Below, piece after piece: positions 10,493-18,470 of a stretch of 64,000 nt of DNA (positions are counted from its first letter, which is position 1; each line of letters starts with the position of its first letter). Source of the DNA: Bradyrhizobium sp. Ec3.3 (GTDB taxonomy: Bacteria; Pseudomonadota; Alphaproteobacteria; Rhizobiales; Xanthobacteraceae). The notes below the pieces were generated by a model. The model made no database searches and was not told the DNA's origin. It saw only the letters and a program-made list of their open reading frames with translations. The DNA is taken from contig NZ_AXAS01000018.1 in NCBI RefSeq assembly GCF_000472925.1, positions 123,771-187,770 of the forward strand, read 5' to 3'. The position numbers were made by a program, and so were the translations under genes.

Positions 10493-11749
10493 CTAAACCT
10501 GATCGAGACCGTAGAGCGTGTGCAGGGTTCGCACCGCAAGCTCGGTATAGGCGGTGTCGATCAAAACCGAGAATTTGATCTCGGAGGTTGTGATGGCGCG
10601 GATGTTGATATTCCGTGCCGCGAGGGCCGAGAACGCCTGGGCGGCGACGCCGGCATGGCTGCGCATGCCGCTGCCGATCACGGAGATTTTGGCGACGTCG
10701 GTGGCGCTATCGAGCCGCGCATAGCCGATCTTGGCCTTGGCGGCGGCGATCGTGTCCCTGGCGCGGGCGTAGTCGGTCGCCGGCACCGTGAAGGTCAGGT
10801 CCGTGGTCTTGCCGTCCTCGGAGACGTTCTGGACGATCATGTCGACGTTGATGTTGGCGTCCGCGAGCGGCCCGAAGATCGAGGCGGCGACACCCGGCTT
10901 GTCCTCGATCTGGCGCACCGAGATCTGGGCCTCGTCCTTGGAGAAGGCGATGCCGGTGACGACGTGGTTTTCCATGATCTCCTCCTCGCTGCAGATCAGC
11001 GTGCCGGGCGGCTGGTTGGCATGCGGGTCGATGTCCTCGGGCTTGTCGAAGCTCGACCGGACGAAGATCGGCATGTTGTGGACCATGCCGAGTTCCACCG
11101 AGCGGACCTGGAGCACCTTGGCGCCCTGGGAGGCAAGTTCCAGCATGTCCTCGAACGCGATCTTGTCGAGCCGGCGCGCTTTCGGCACGATGCGCGGGTC
11201 GGTGGTGTAGACGCCATCGACATCCGTGTAGATGTCGCAGCGGTCTGCCTTGACGGCGGCGGCGATCGCGACCGCCGAAGTGTCGGAGCCGCCGCGGCCG
11301 AGCGTGGTGATTCGGCCGGTCTCGGGATTGATGCCCTGGAAGCCGGCGATGACCGCGACCTCCTTGCGCTCCTTGAAACGGTTGATGATCTCGTTGCCGT
11401 CGATGTCCTCGATGCGGGCCGAGGCATGGGCGTCGCTGGTCTTGATCGGGATCTGCCAGCCCTGCCAGGAGCGGGCCTGGATGCCCAGGCCCTGGAGCAC
11501 GATGGCCAGCAAGCCCGACGTCACCTGCTCGCCGGAGGCGACCACGGCGTCATATTCACGCGCATCGTGCATGGGCGAAGCTTCGGTACACCAGGCGACC
11601 AGCTCGTTGGTCTTGCCGGACATCGCCGAGACCACCACGGCAACCTCGTGGCCGGCGTCGACCTCACGCTTCACATGGTGTGCGACGTTGCGGATACGTT
11701 CAATATTGGCGACGGATGTGCCGCCGAATTTCATCACGAGGCGGCTCAT
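10493..11749 (-). CDS. lysC: Aspartate kinase
   Basis: A 418-residue aspartokinase that phosphorylates aspartate, the first step to lysine, threonine, methionine and diaminopimelate. The N-terminus has the family signature VMKFGGTSV (residues 5-13) and the kinase core contains 'TLGRGGSDTSAVAIA'. The C-terminal third has two ACT domains ('AQISVRQIEDKPGVAASIF' and 'KISVIGSGMRSHAGVAAQAF'), which bind lysine and/or threonine for feedback inhibition. Length fits the monofunctional LysC class. It is the gene upstream of ptsP on the same strand, separated by 286 bases and a hairpin. It is divergent from a small PH-domain membrane protein gene. Confidence 0.97.
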   Translation of the reverse strand: MSRLVMKFGGTSVANIERIRNVAHHVKREVDAGHEVAVVVSAMSGKTNELVAWCTEASPMHDAREYDAVVASGEQVTSGLLAIVLQGLGIQARSWQGWQIPIKTSDAHASARIEDIDGNEIINRFKERKEVAVIAGFQGINPETGRITTLGRGGSDTSAVAIAAAVKADRCDIYTDVDGVYTTDPRIVPKARRLDKIAFEDMLELASQGAKVLQVRSVELGMVHNMPIFVRSSFDKPEDIDPHANQPPGTLICSEEEIMENHVVTGIAFSKDEAQISVRQIEDKPGVAASIFGPLADANINVDMIVQNVSEDGKTTDLTFTVPATDYARARDTIAAAKAKIGYARLDSATDVAKISVIGSGMRSHAGVAAQAFSALAARNINIRAITTSEIKFSVLIDTAYTELAVRTLHTLYGLDQV

Positions 11750-11897
11750 GACGACGCGTGCATTCCCTCTTGAGGATCAGTATGGTGGCCCGCGCTGGAC
11801 GGGGTAGCTACCGACCGCGCGTATACAGAGCGGCGGGGCCGGGGGCAAGCCGGTTCCTGACGGACCCGTCGGGGCGGGGAATGGGTTAATCGAGGTT

Positions 11898-12365
11898 ATG
11901 GCGCGTTATATCGACAAGATCCTGCAGCCCGGCGAGAAGGTGCTGTATTCGACCAATGCGCACTGGATCTTCTATTCCCCGGCGATTCTGGCCTGGATCG
12001 TGGCCCTGGTCCTGCTTCTGATGTCCCGGCAGACGACCACCGAGGGCCTCGTGCTGCTGTGCCTCACGGCCGGTGGCCTGGTGGCACTGGGCGCCCTCTA
12101 TTGGACACTGAAGGGCTGGTTCCACCGCTTCACCACCGAAACCGATGTGACCAATTTCAGGGTTGTGCATAAGACCGGGTTCATCACCCGAAAGACCTTT
12201 GAAATGAGCCTCGACAAGGTCGAAAGTGTCGATGTCGACCAGACCATTCTGGGTCGCATCTTCAACTACGGCGATGTGACGATCCGCGGCGTGGGCGAGG
12301 GGATCGAGAAGATCCAGACCATCGCGTCCCCACTTGCCTTCCGCAATTCGATCACCGTGCGGTAG
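11898..12365 (+). CDS. PH (bPH2/YdbS-like) domain membrane protein
   Basis: A 155-residue protein with two close transmembrane segments (about residues 27-44 and 52-70) followed by a bacterial PH domain: 'VTNFRVVHKTGFITRKTFEMSL', 'DKVESVDVDQTILGRIFNYGDVTIRG'. This architecture matches small YdbS/YdbT-type membrane proteins whose biochemical role is unknown. The cytoplasmic or periplasmic side of the PH domain cannot be fixed from sequence alone. It is divergent from lysC (148-base gap) and 14 bases upstream of ubiG, so the two may be co-transcribed. Confidence 0.85.
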   Translation: MARYIDKILQPGEKVLYSTNAHWIFYSPAILAWIVALVLLLMSRQTTTEGLVLLCLTAGGLVALGALYWTLKGWFHRFTTETDVTNFRVVHKTGFITRKTFEMSLDKVESVDVDQTILGRIFNYGDVTIRGVGEGIEKIQTIASPLAFRNSITVR

Positions 12366-12379
12366 GACGGCGCGTTTTC

Positions 12380-13153
12380 ATGAGCATGCAGCAGAATAGT
12401 TCCGCCACCACGATTGTTAGCCAGTCCTCGACCGTCGACGCCGGCGAGGTCGCCAAGTTCTCAAAGCTCTCCGCCGAGTGGTGGGACCCCAACGGCAAGA
12501 TGGCCCCGCTGCACAAGATCAATCCGCTGCGGCTCGGCTATATCCGCGACGCCGCCTGCCGCAAGTTCGAGCGCAACGTGCGCAGCCTCAACTGCCTCGG
12601 AGGTCTGCGCGTGCTCGACATCGGCTGCGGTGCGGGGCTGCTCTGCGAGCCGCTGTCGCGGCTCGGGGCGCAGGTCATCGGCATCGATCCTTCGGCAAGC
12701 AACATCGCGGCTGCAAAGCTGCATGCCGACAAGGGGCATCTGTCGATCGACTATCGCTGCACCACGGTCGAGGAGGTCGATCCGCGCGAGCGCTTCGACA
12801 TCGTGCTGGCGATGGAGGTGGTGGAGCACGTCACCGACGTCGGCGTCTTCCTGAGCCGCTGCGCCGCCATGCTGAAGCCGAACGGGCTGATGGTGGTCTC
12901 GACGCTGAACCGCAACTGGAAGAGCTTTGCGCTCGCCATCGTCGGCGCCGAATACGTGCTGCGCTGGCTGCCGCGCGGCACCCATGAGTGGAACAAGTTC
13001 GTCACCCCCGACGAACTCGCCAAATATCTGCTCGACAACCGCCTCGTCATCACCGAGCAGACCGGCGTCGTCTACTCGCCCTTCGCCGACAGATGGAGCC
13101 TCTCGTCCGACATGGACGTGAACTACATGGTCGTGGCGGAAGGGATGGTGTGA
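12380..13153 (+). CDS. ubiG: 3-demethylubiquinol / polyprenyldihydroxybenzoate O-methyltransferase
   Basis: A 257-residue class I SAM-dependent methyltransferase that carries out both O-methylations of ubiquinone biosynthesis. Motif I is VLDIGCGAGLLCEPLSRLG (residues about 76-94), with acidic motif II 'VIGIDPS' and post-motif 'MEVVEHV', which is diagnostic for UbiG. The N-terminal 'FSKLSAEWWDPNGKMAPLHKINPLRLGYI' is the signature N-terminal helix of the family. Length is normal. It is downstream of the PH-domain gene with only 14 bases between, and followed by a long palindromic repeat that may end the transcript. In several alphaproteobacteria ubiG is next to lysC, as here. Confidence 0.96.
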   Translation: MSMQQNSSATTIVSQSSTVDAGEVAKFSKLSAEWWDPNGKMAPLHKINPLRLGYIRDAACRKFERNVRSLNCLGGLRVLDIGCGAGLLCEPLSRLGAQVIGIDPSASNIAAAKLHADKGHLSIDYRCTTVEEVDPRERFDIVLAMEVVEHVTDVGVFLSRCAAMLKPNGLMVVSTLNRNWKSFALAIVGAEYVLRWLPRGTHEWNKFVTPDELAKYLLDNRLVITEQTGVVYSPFADRWSLSSDMDVNYMVVAEGMV

Positions 13154-13200
13154 GCGGGCATGCTGGCTTTGAGGGTCTCGCTGCAACAGCACTAAAGGTG

Positions 13201-13330
13201 TCGTCCTGGCGAAGGCCAGGACCCATAACCCCAGGGAGAGGTTGTGGCGCGCTGGTAACCACGAGTCTTCGCCAAACTACTCCCTGGGGTAATGGGTCCT
13301 GGATCTGCGCTTCGCTTGTCCAGGACGACG
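13201..13330. repeat. Long palindromic intergenic repeat, family A (subtype 1)
   Basis: An imperfect hairpin about 130 bases long. The outer arms are TCGTCCTGGCGAAGGCCAGGACCCAT and its near complement (ATGGGTCCTGG...CCAGGACGAC). The inner part carries 'ATAACCCCAGGGAG' and 'TCTTCGCCAAACTACTCCCTGGGG'. Three further full copies are at 43976-44102, 52813-52939 and 55225-55346. This copy shares its interior with the 55 kb copy. It occupies most of the 288-base gap between ubiG and the EamA gene; nothing else is seen in that gap. Confidence 0.9.
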
Positions 13331-13441
13331 ACGAAGTTTGTAGCAGGAGCATCGCTCCTATGACGTGAGCCCAATTGACCTCTTGAGTCGGTCTCGGCAG
13401 TTTGGGCTACGATTACTGCATTCCCAGCCATTCCCCCGCCC

Positions 13442-14341
13442 ATGTTCACCATCACCAGCCTTTGGATTCCCTTCACCGTCATTGCCGCACTCGGGCAGGT
13501 GGCGCGCAACGCGATGCAGCGGTCGCTGACGAAGCCGCTGGGCACCTGGGGCGCGACCAACATCCGCTTCCTGTTCGGCTTTCCGTTCTCGGTGCTTTTC
13601 CTGGCCGTCGTGCTGGTCGTCTCGGGCGATCATCTGAGCGCGCCGCCGTCCGTGTTCTGGCCGTGGCTGCTGTTAGGGGCGCTCAGCCAGATCGTCGCCA
13701 CCGGATTGATGCTGCTCGCCATGAACGATCGGTCGTTCGTGGTGACGACGGCTTACCTGAAGACCGAAGCGATCCAGACCGCGATCTTCGGCTTCGTCTT
13801 CCTCGGTGATCACCTGACCTGGCTCAAGGTGCTGGCAATCGTGATCGCGACCGTCGGCGTCGTCATCACCGCGCTGCGTCCCGGCGGCGAGAAGAGTTTT
13901 GCCGAATTGAAGCCGACCATCATCGGCCTCGTTGCCGCGGCGGCGTTCGCGCTGTCAGCCGTCGGCTTCCGCGGCGCGATCATCGCGGTGCCCGGCGTCT
14001 CCTTCGTGACGGCGTCCTCGTTCACGCTGGTGCTGGGCCTGTTCGTGCAGACGCTGATCCTGACGGTCTACCTGCTCTGGCGCGCACCCAAGATCCTGCG
14101 TGCCATCCTCGGCCTCTGGAAGCCGTCGCTGCTCGCCGGTTTCATGGGCGCCTTCGCCTCGCAATTCTGGTTCCTGTCCTTCGCGCTGACCGCCGCGGCC
14201 AATGTCCGCACGCTCGCACTGATCGAGGTGCTGTTCGCGCAGGGCGTAGCCTACTACTCGTTCAAGCAGCCGGTTTCGCCGCGCGAAATCTTTGGGATCG
14301 TGCTGATCGTGGTCGGCGTGGCGATACTGGTCGGTGCCTAG
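13442..14341 (+). CDS. EamA/DMT superfamily transporter
   Basis: A 299-residue integral membrane protein with about ten hydrophobic segments arranged as two EamA repeats (residues about 5-140 and 155-298). The drug/metabolite transporter superfamily exports or imports small metabolites; the substrate is unknown. The glycine/alanine-rich helices and short loops are normal for the family and the length is complete. Its stop codon overlaps the stop of the convergent DUF1178 gene by four bases. It lies downstream of a family A repeat, so it probably has its own promoter. Confidence 0.88.
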   Translation: MFTITSLWIPFTVIAALGQVARNAMQRSLTKPLGTWGATNIRFLFGFPFSVLFLAVVLVVSGDHLSAPPSVFWPWLLLGALSQIVATGLMLLAMNDRSFVVTTAYLKTEAIQTAIFGFVFLGDHLTWLKVLAIVIATVGVVITALRPGGEKSFAELKPTIIGLVAAAAFALSAVGFRGAIIAVPGVSFVTASSFTLVLGLFVQTLILTVYLLWRAPKILRAILGLWKPSLLAGFMGAFASQFWFLSFALTAAANVRTLALIEVLFAQGVAYYSFKQPVSPREIFGIVLIVVGVAILVGA

Positions 14342-14817
14342 TTCCGGTCTTCCGGCAGCACCGGCAGCGGCGACACCTCGATGCCTTCATCGATCAGCGC
14401 CTTGGCTTCATCGGGCGAGGCCTCGCCGTAGATCGGGCGGTGCTCCTTGTCGCCGTAATGCATGGCGCGGGCTTCATTCGGGAAGCGCTCGCCGACATTG
14501 TCGGCATGCTTCACGATGTGGTCGCGCAATTCCTTCAGCTTGGTGCGCAGCTCGCGCTCCTGCGCCATCATCAGCGAGGCCGGCTGCTGCGGCGTGACCT
14601 CGGTCGCGGGCGCGGGTGCCGGGGTTGGCTCGGGAGCGCGCTCGCGGCCCTTCTTGCCGACGATGCGTGGCGCCATGATCGCCTTGTCGACCTTGGCCGA
14701 GCCGCAGATCGGGCAGGTCACGAGCTTGCGCTTGACCTGCTGGTCGTAAGCCGACGAGCTCTGGAACCAGCTTTCGAACGCGTGGTCCCGCTCGCAGCGG
14801 AGGGCATAGCGGATCAT
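14338..14817 (-). CDS. DUF1178 family zinc-ribbon protein
   Basis: A 159-residue protein whose N-terminus has the paired cysteines of DUF1178: LRCERDHAFESWF near residue 6 and CPICGSAKVDKAIM near 35. These probably form a zinc ribbon. The C-terminal half is helical and charged, with conserved 'ARAMHYGDKEHRPIYGEAS'. The function is unknown, but the gene is widespread in alphaproteobacteria. Its start overlaps the stop of the upstream C-N hydrolase gene by four bases, and that gene overlaps grxC in the same way. The three genes therefore form a tightly coupled leftward operon grxC / hydrolase / DUF1178. Confidence 0.9.
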   Translation of the reverse strand: MIRYALRCERDHAFESWFQSSSAYDQQVKRKLVTCPICGSAKVDKAIMAPRIVGKKGRERAPEPTPAPAPATEVTPQQPASLMMAQERELRTKLKELRDHIVKHADNVGERFPNEARAMHYGDKEHRPIYGEASPDEAKALIDEGIEVSPLPVLPEDRN

Positions 14818-15698
14818 GCCGATCCCCGCACCAGATGCAGATGATCAGGGCCGGCCTTCGGATCGGCGACGCCGAAGCGGCGGCCGTGTTGCAGCGATGG
14901 AATCGCCTTTCGCGCGGTGTCGACCTTGGCCGGATCGATCTTGGCCATGATGATGCCTGGCTCGACATTGCCTTCGGCGAGGATTTCGCCCCAGGGATCG
15001 ATGATCAAGGAGTGACCATAGGTCTCGCGCTTGTTCTCGTGCAGGCCGGCCTGCGCCGCGGCAAATACGAAGCACCCGGTCTCGATCGCGCGCGAGCGGA
15101 GCAGCACATGCCAATGCGCTTCGCCGGTCTTGCGGGTGAAGGCGGAGGGTACGGTGATGAACGACGCGCCAGCCTCTGCCAGCGCGCGATAGAGCGCGGG
15201 GAAGCGCACGTCGTAGCAGATCGTGAGCCCGACACGGCCCCAGGGCAGGTCGGAGATGACAGCAGTCTCGCCCGGCTGGTAGTTGGCGGATTCGCGATAG
15301 CTCTCGCCGTCCGGCAGCTCGATGTCGAACATGTGGATCTTGTCGTAGCTCGCCAGCAGATTGCCGTCGGGGCCGATCAGGAAGGAGCGGTTGACCGCCT
15401 TCTCCGGCGAGTAGCGTAGCGCCAGCGAGCCGATATGCAGATGGATCTTCAATTCGGCGGCGAGCGCGCGATAGGCTTTCAGCGACTTGTCGTCCTCTTC
15501 GCTGGCGAGGTGATCGAACAGCGCCTTGCGGTTCAGCTGCATCATGTTGCTGACTTCGGGCGTCTGCACGTAATTCGCGCCGTTCGCCGCCGCCTTTCGA
15601 ATCAGCTTGCTTGCCTGCTCGAAGCTCGGTTCAGGCAGAAGGCCGGTGCGCATCTGCACCATGGCGGCGGTGAAGGTACGATCCTGATTCTGGCTCAT
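14814..15698 (-). CDS. Carbon-nitrogen hydrolase (nitrilase superfamily, Nit-like)
   Basis: A 294-residue cytosolic amidase-fold enzyme. The Glu-Lys-Cys catalytic triad is visible as the glutamate in 'YVQTPEVSNM', the lysine in 'ASYDKIHMFDIELPDGESYRES' (quoted in part: YDKIHMFD) and the cysteine in 'LTICYDVRFP'. This pattern matches the Nit1/Nit2 and deaminated-glutathione amidase branch, which repairs deaminated glutathione or hydrolyses omega-amides. Coupling with a glutaredoxin gene just upstream fits a glutathione link. The ATG at 15698 was chosen because it gives an ATGA overlap with grxC; a longer in-frame extension exists to 15770 but would run over grxC. Confidence 0.9.
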   Translation of the reverse strand: MSQNQDRTFTAAMVQMRTGLLPEPSFEQASKLIRKAAANGANYVQTPEVSNMMQLNRKALFDHLASEEDDKSLKAYRALAAELKIHLHIGSLALRYSPEKAVNRSFLIGPDGNLLASYDKIHMFDIELPDGESYRESANYQPGETAVISDLPWGRVGLTICYDVRFPALYRALAEAGASFITVPSAFTRKTGEAHWHVLLRSRAIETGCFVFAAAQAGLHENKRETYGHSLIIDPWGEILAEGNVEPGIIMAKIDPAKVDTARKAIPSLQHGRRFGVADPKAGPDHLHLVRGSA

Positions 15699-15970
15699 GA
15701 GACGGCCTTGACGCTTTCGAGCAGCGCATCGAGCTTGCCTTCGCGATCGAGCGAATAGAGCTCGTCGCAACCGCCGACATGCTTCTCGCCGATCCAGATT
15801 TGCGGGAATGTCGAGCCCTCGCCCGCACGGTCATACATCTCCTGGCGCCACGACGGGTTCTTGGCGATGTCGAACTCGGTGAAGGCGGCCTTCTTGCGGG
15901 CCAACAGCGACCTGGCCGCGGAACAATAGCCGCAGCCCGGCCTCGTATAGATCTCGACAGCAATGCTCAT
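15695..15970 (-). CDS. grxC: Glutaredoxin 3
   Basis: A 91-residue dithiol glutaredoxin that uses glutathione to reduce disulfides and mixed disulfides in the cytosol. The active site is CGYC (in 'TRPGCGYCSAA', near residue 12), the variant usual in alphaproteobacterial GrxC; the glutathione-binding 'HVGGCDEL' is also present. The ATG at 15970 (MSIAVEIY) was chosen. An in-frame extension begins at a TTG at 15988 and adds six residues that lack conservation. It is the first gene of a coupled operon with a nitrilase-type hydrolase and a DUF1178 protein. Confidence 0.95.
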   Translation of the reverse strand: MSIAVEIYTRPGCGYCSAARSLLARKKAAFTEFDIAKNPSWRQEMYDRAGEGSTFPQIWIGEKHVGGCDELYSLDREGKLDALLESVKAVS

Positions 15971-16005
15971 CTCGCCTGATGCTCTCAATTCATGAATTGA
16001 TCGAA

Positions 16006-16815
16006 TTATATGGGACGTGACCCGGTCTCCACAACCCGGGCAAAGACCAGTGCGTCGACGTGCGCTGCCTTGGCGCGGAGCAAGGCCCGGGCGCAGGCAT
16101 CCAGCGTCGCGCCGGAAGTCAAGACGTCATCTATGAGGACAATACGCCGGCCCTGCACCTCGGCCTGGTGGTCGGCAGATACCTGGAATGCGCCCTGCAC
16201 ATTGGTGGCGCGCTGGGCGCGCGACAGCCCGATCTGCTGCTCGGTGGCGCGGATCCGGCGCAGGATGTCGCCTTTCACCTTGACCCCGGTCTGGCGCTCG
16301 ATCACGCGGGCCAGCGCGCCCGACTGGTTGTAGCGGCGGCGCCAGGCCCGCCGCCAATGCAGCGGCACCGGGACCAGCGTGTCGGCCTCGCCGAGCAGCT
16401 CGCGCCCCGCGCGCGCCATCCAGCGGCCCATGGCCGGCGCAAGGTCGGTGCGGTCCTGGTATTTCAGCGAATGTACCAGCGTGCGCGCGACGTCGTCATA
16501 GCGCACCGCGGCGCGCGCCCGATGATAGGCGGGCGGGCTCGCAATCGCCTCCATCGACAGCATCTCGGGGCCGGGATCATAGACAAAGGGGATGCCGAGC
16601 CGCGGACAGTAGGGCGGGGCGATGAACGACAGTTTTGCCCAGCAGGCCGCACAGACGCCCTCGCCATCGACCGGCTCGCGGCAGGACACGCACAGGGTCG
16701 GCAGCGCGATATCGAGCGCGAGCCTAGCCGCGCGCGACAGCATGCGGTGCCCGGCCGTCCATGTGGCGCGTAGAGATGCGGATATGGAACGGTTGGGGGC
16801 GCTGGCGGATTCCAT
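16006..16815 (-). CDS. comF: ComF family phosphoribosyltransferase-like protein
   Basis: A 269-residue protein with an N-terminal four-cysteine zinc ribbon (CVSC...CAAC, about residues 40-60) and a C-terminal type I phosphoribosyltransferase fold with the PRPP loop IVLIDDVLTSGATLDACARA near 220. ComF/GntX proteins take part in DNA uptake in competent bacteria and in gluconate or DNA-related functions elsewhere; the exact role in alphaproteobacteria is unknown. The start at 16815 (MESASAP) is uncertain; an internal ATG at 16743 is also plausible. Upstream in-frame sequence to 17124 is mostly a palindromic repeat and is not counted. It is divergent from the NDUFAF5-like gene. Confidence 0.85.
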   Translation of the reverse strand: MESASAPNRSISASLRATWTAGHRMLSRAARLALDIALPTLCVSCREPVDGEGVCAACWAKLSFIAPPYCPRLGIPFVYDPGPEMLSMEAIASPPAYHRARAAVRYDDVARTLVHSLKYQDRTDLAPAMGRWMARAGRELLGEADTLVPVPLHWRRAWRRRYNQSGALARVIERQTGVKVKGDILRRIRATEQQIGLSRAQRATNVQGAFQVSADHQAEVQGRRIVLIDDVLTSGATLDACARALLRAKAAHVDALVFARVVETGSRPI

Positions 16816-16869
16816 GGGCGAGAGGCTAGCGCTACGCCGCAGAGGGCTCAAGCCGCGCTCCGGTCTCTT

Positions 16870-17033
16870 GCCCCGGACGCAGCGCAGCGCCATAAGCGCG
16901 TTTACGCGCGTCTTCGACGCGCTATGGCGGTGCGCTGCCGAGCCGGGCCTAAAGCGTGCACTCGGAAGCGTGGGTCCCGGATCAGCGCAGCAGCGCAAAG
17001 AGCGCTGCAGCGCGTCCGGGACACGAGGGAGAA
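16870..17033. repeat. Palindromic intergenic repeat, family B (long form)
   Basis: An element of about 164 bases with arms CCCCGGACGCAGCGCAGCGCC and its near complement ending GCGCGTCCGGGAC. The interior has 'GCGCGTTTACGCGCGTCTTC', itself a small hairpin. Related copies are at 17926-18044 and 34376-34506. It lies between divergent comF and the NDUFAF5-like gene, unlike the other copies, which lie at 3' ends. It contributes the spurious in-frame extension upstream of comF. Confidence 0.85.
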
Positions 17034-17070
17034 GATTGCCAGAAACATCGTAATCGGCGTAACCAGCGGC

Positions 17071-17919
17071 ATGGCGCAAAACCCGCAAATCCCGCCCGCC
17101 CTGTTCGATCGCGCGCTTCTGCATATGCGGCAGTCCCGTGTGCGCGCGCAGGGGCCGGTCAGCTTCCTGCTCGACCGCGTCGACGAGGACATGGCCGACC
17201 GGCTGGCGGCGGTGATGCGCGACTTCGGCGCTGTTGCCGATCTCTGGACCCCCGGCGAGGGCCTGGCGGCGCTGCGCTCACGCTTCGGCAACGCGCAGCG
17301 GATCGAGCTCGATGCGGCGGGCGAGGAGAAGCTGCCCCTGGCGCCGGAAAGCCTCGATCTCGTGGCGTCTGCGCTGGCCCTGCAATTCGTCAACGATTTG
17401 CCGGGTGTGCTCGCGCAAATCCGTCGGGCGTTGAAGCCCGACGGTCTCTTGCTCGCCGCGATGGTCGGCGGCGACAGCCTGACCGAGCTGCGCCAGGCCT
17501 TTGCCGCGGCCGAGGCCGAATGCGAGGGCGGAGTGTCGCCGCGTGTCGCGCCGTTCGCTGATCTGCGCGACATCGGCGCATTGTTGCAGCGGGCGGGCTT
17601 TGCGCTTCCGGTGACCGATGTCGATCGAATCGTCGTGCGCTACGCGAATGCCTTCGCGCTGATGCAGGATTTGCGGCGCATGGGCGCAGCCAACGTGCTG
17701 GTCGAGCGGCGGCGGACGCCGACACCGCGCGCGACCATGCTGCGGATGGCCGAGATCTATGCCGCGCGGTTTGCGGATCCCGACGGTCGCATCCGCGCAA
17801 CGTTCGACATCGTCTGGCTCTCCGGCTGGGCGCCGCATGCGAGCCAGCAGCAGCCGCTCAAGCCCGGCTCGGCCAAGGCGAGCCTTGCGGAGGCGGTCAG
17901 GAAGGTTAAGCGCGACTAG
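17071..17919 (+). CDS. NDUFAF5-like methyltransferase-fold protein
   Basis: A 282-residue protein closely resembling mitochondrial NDUFAF5, a complex I assembly factor with a methyltransferase fold that hydroxylates an arginine of the NDUFS7 subunit. Diagnostic segments are 'LALQFVNDLPGVLAQIRRALKPDG', 'MVGGDSLTELRQAF', 'GGVSPRVAPFADLRDIG' and the ending 'WLSGWAPHASQQQPLKPGSA' (shown as separate blocks). The usual SAM motif I (D-x-G-x-G-x-G) is degenerate here: 'VADLWTPGEGLAAL'. That fits a hydroxylase or an altered binding pocket rather than a classic methyltransferase. The ATG at 17071 matches the family N-terminus. It is flanked by family B repeats on both sides. Confidence 0.85.
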   Translation: MAQNPQIPPALFDRALLHMRQSRVRAQGPVSFLLDRVDEDMADRLAAVMRDFGAVADLWTPGEGLAALRSRFGNAQRIELDAAGEEKLPLAPESLDLVASALALQFVNDLPGVLAQIRRALKPDGLLLAAMVGGDSLTELRQAFAAAEAECEGGVSPRVAPFADLRDIGALLQRAGFALPVTDVDRIVVRYANAFALMQDLRRMGAANVLVERRRTPTPRATMLRMAEIYAARFADPDGRIRATFDIVWLSGWAPHASQQQPLKPGSAKASLAEAVRKVKRD

Positions 17920-17925
17920 TCTAGC

Positions 17926-18044
17926 GTGTCCCGGACGCGCTGCAGCGCCCTTGCGCTGCTGCGCAGAGCCGGGACCCAGCCAGTGCCCTCTGGGCCCCGG
18001 CTCTGCAGCGCACCGCAAGAGCGCTGCGCTGCGTCCGGGGCATG
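17926..18044. repeat. Palindromic intergenic repeat, family B
   Basis: A 119-base hairpin with arms CGTGTCCCGGACGCGCTGCAGCGC and GCGCTGCGCTGCGTCCGGGG and an inner pair around 'GAGCCGGGACCCAG' / 'CTGGGCCCCGGCTC'-like sequence. It fills the gap between two convergent genes: it begins 7 bases after one stop codon (17919) and ends 8 bases before the other (18052). That placement suggests use as a bidirectional terminator or 3' end stabiliser. Confidence 0.88.
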
Positions 18045-18051
18045 AGCATCC

Positions 18052-18462
18052 TCACATCAGCAGATCGATCAGATGCGGTATCAGCGGAATGTCCGCCGGC
18101 GGCATCGGATAGTCGCGCAGCTTGTTGGCGCGGACCCAGGCGAGGGTCTGGCCTTCGCGCGCGGTCACCATGCCTTCCCAGCGCCGGCAGATGTAGAGCG
18201 GCATCAACAGGTGGAACGTCTCGTAGGCATGGCTTGCGAAGGTGAGCGGCGCCAGGCACGGCTCGCTGACGGTGATTCCGAGCTCCTCATGAAGCTCGCG
18301 AATGAGGCTCTGCTCCGGCCGCTCGCCAGGCTCGAGCTTGCCGCCGGGAAACTCCCAGAGGCCGGCAAGCGTCTTGCCCTCGGGGCGCTGCGCGATCAGG
18401 ACGCGCTTGTCGGCGTCAACAAGCGCGCAGGCCACCACCAATGTCAGTTTGAGTTCGGCCAT
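18052..18462 (-). CDS. mutT: NUDIX hydrolase, MutT-like 8-oxo-dGTP diphosphatase
   Basis: A 136-residue NUDIX enzyme. The NUDIX box G-x5-E-x7-REUxEExGU is complete: GGKLEPGERPEQSLIRELHEELGI, at about residues 38-61 (23 positions of standard spacing). The N-terminal 'LTLVVACALVDADKRVLIAQRPEG' and length match MutT, which removes oxidised dGTP from the nucleotide pool. Start at 18462 (MAELKLT) gives full length. It is eight bases downstream of argJ on the same strand, an argJ-mutT pairing common in alphaproteobacteria. Its 3' side meets a family B repeat. Confidence 0.93.
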   Translation of the reverse strand: MAELKLTLVVACALVDADKRVLIAQRPEGKTLAGLWEFPGGKLEPGERPEQSLIRELHEELGITVSEPCLAPLTFASHAYETFHLLMPLYICRRWEGMVTAREGQTLAWVRANKLRDYPMPPADIPLIPHLIDLLM

Positions 18463-18470
18463 GCCTGAAC

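Noticed and set aside
16816..17124. N-terminal extension of ComF
   Set aside because: The added sequence is mostly translated from a family B palindromic repeat and not conserved-looking; ComF-type zinc ribbons begin after the ATG at 16815 or 16743.
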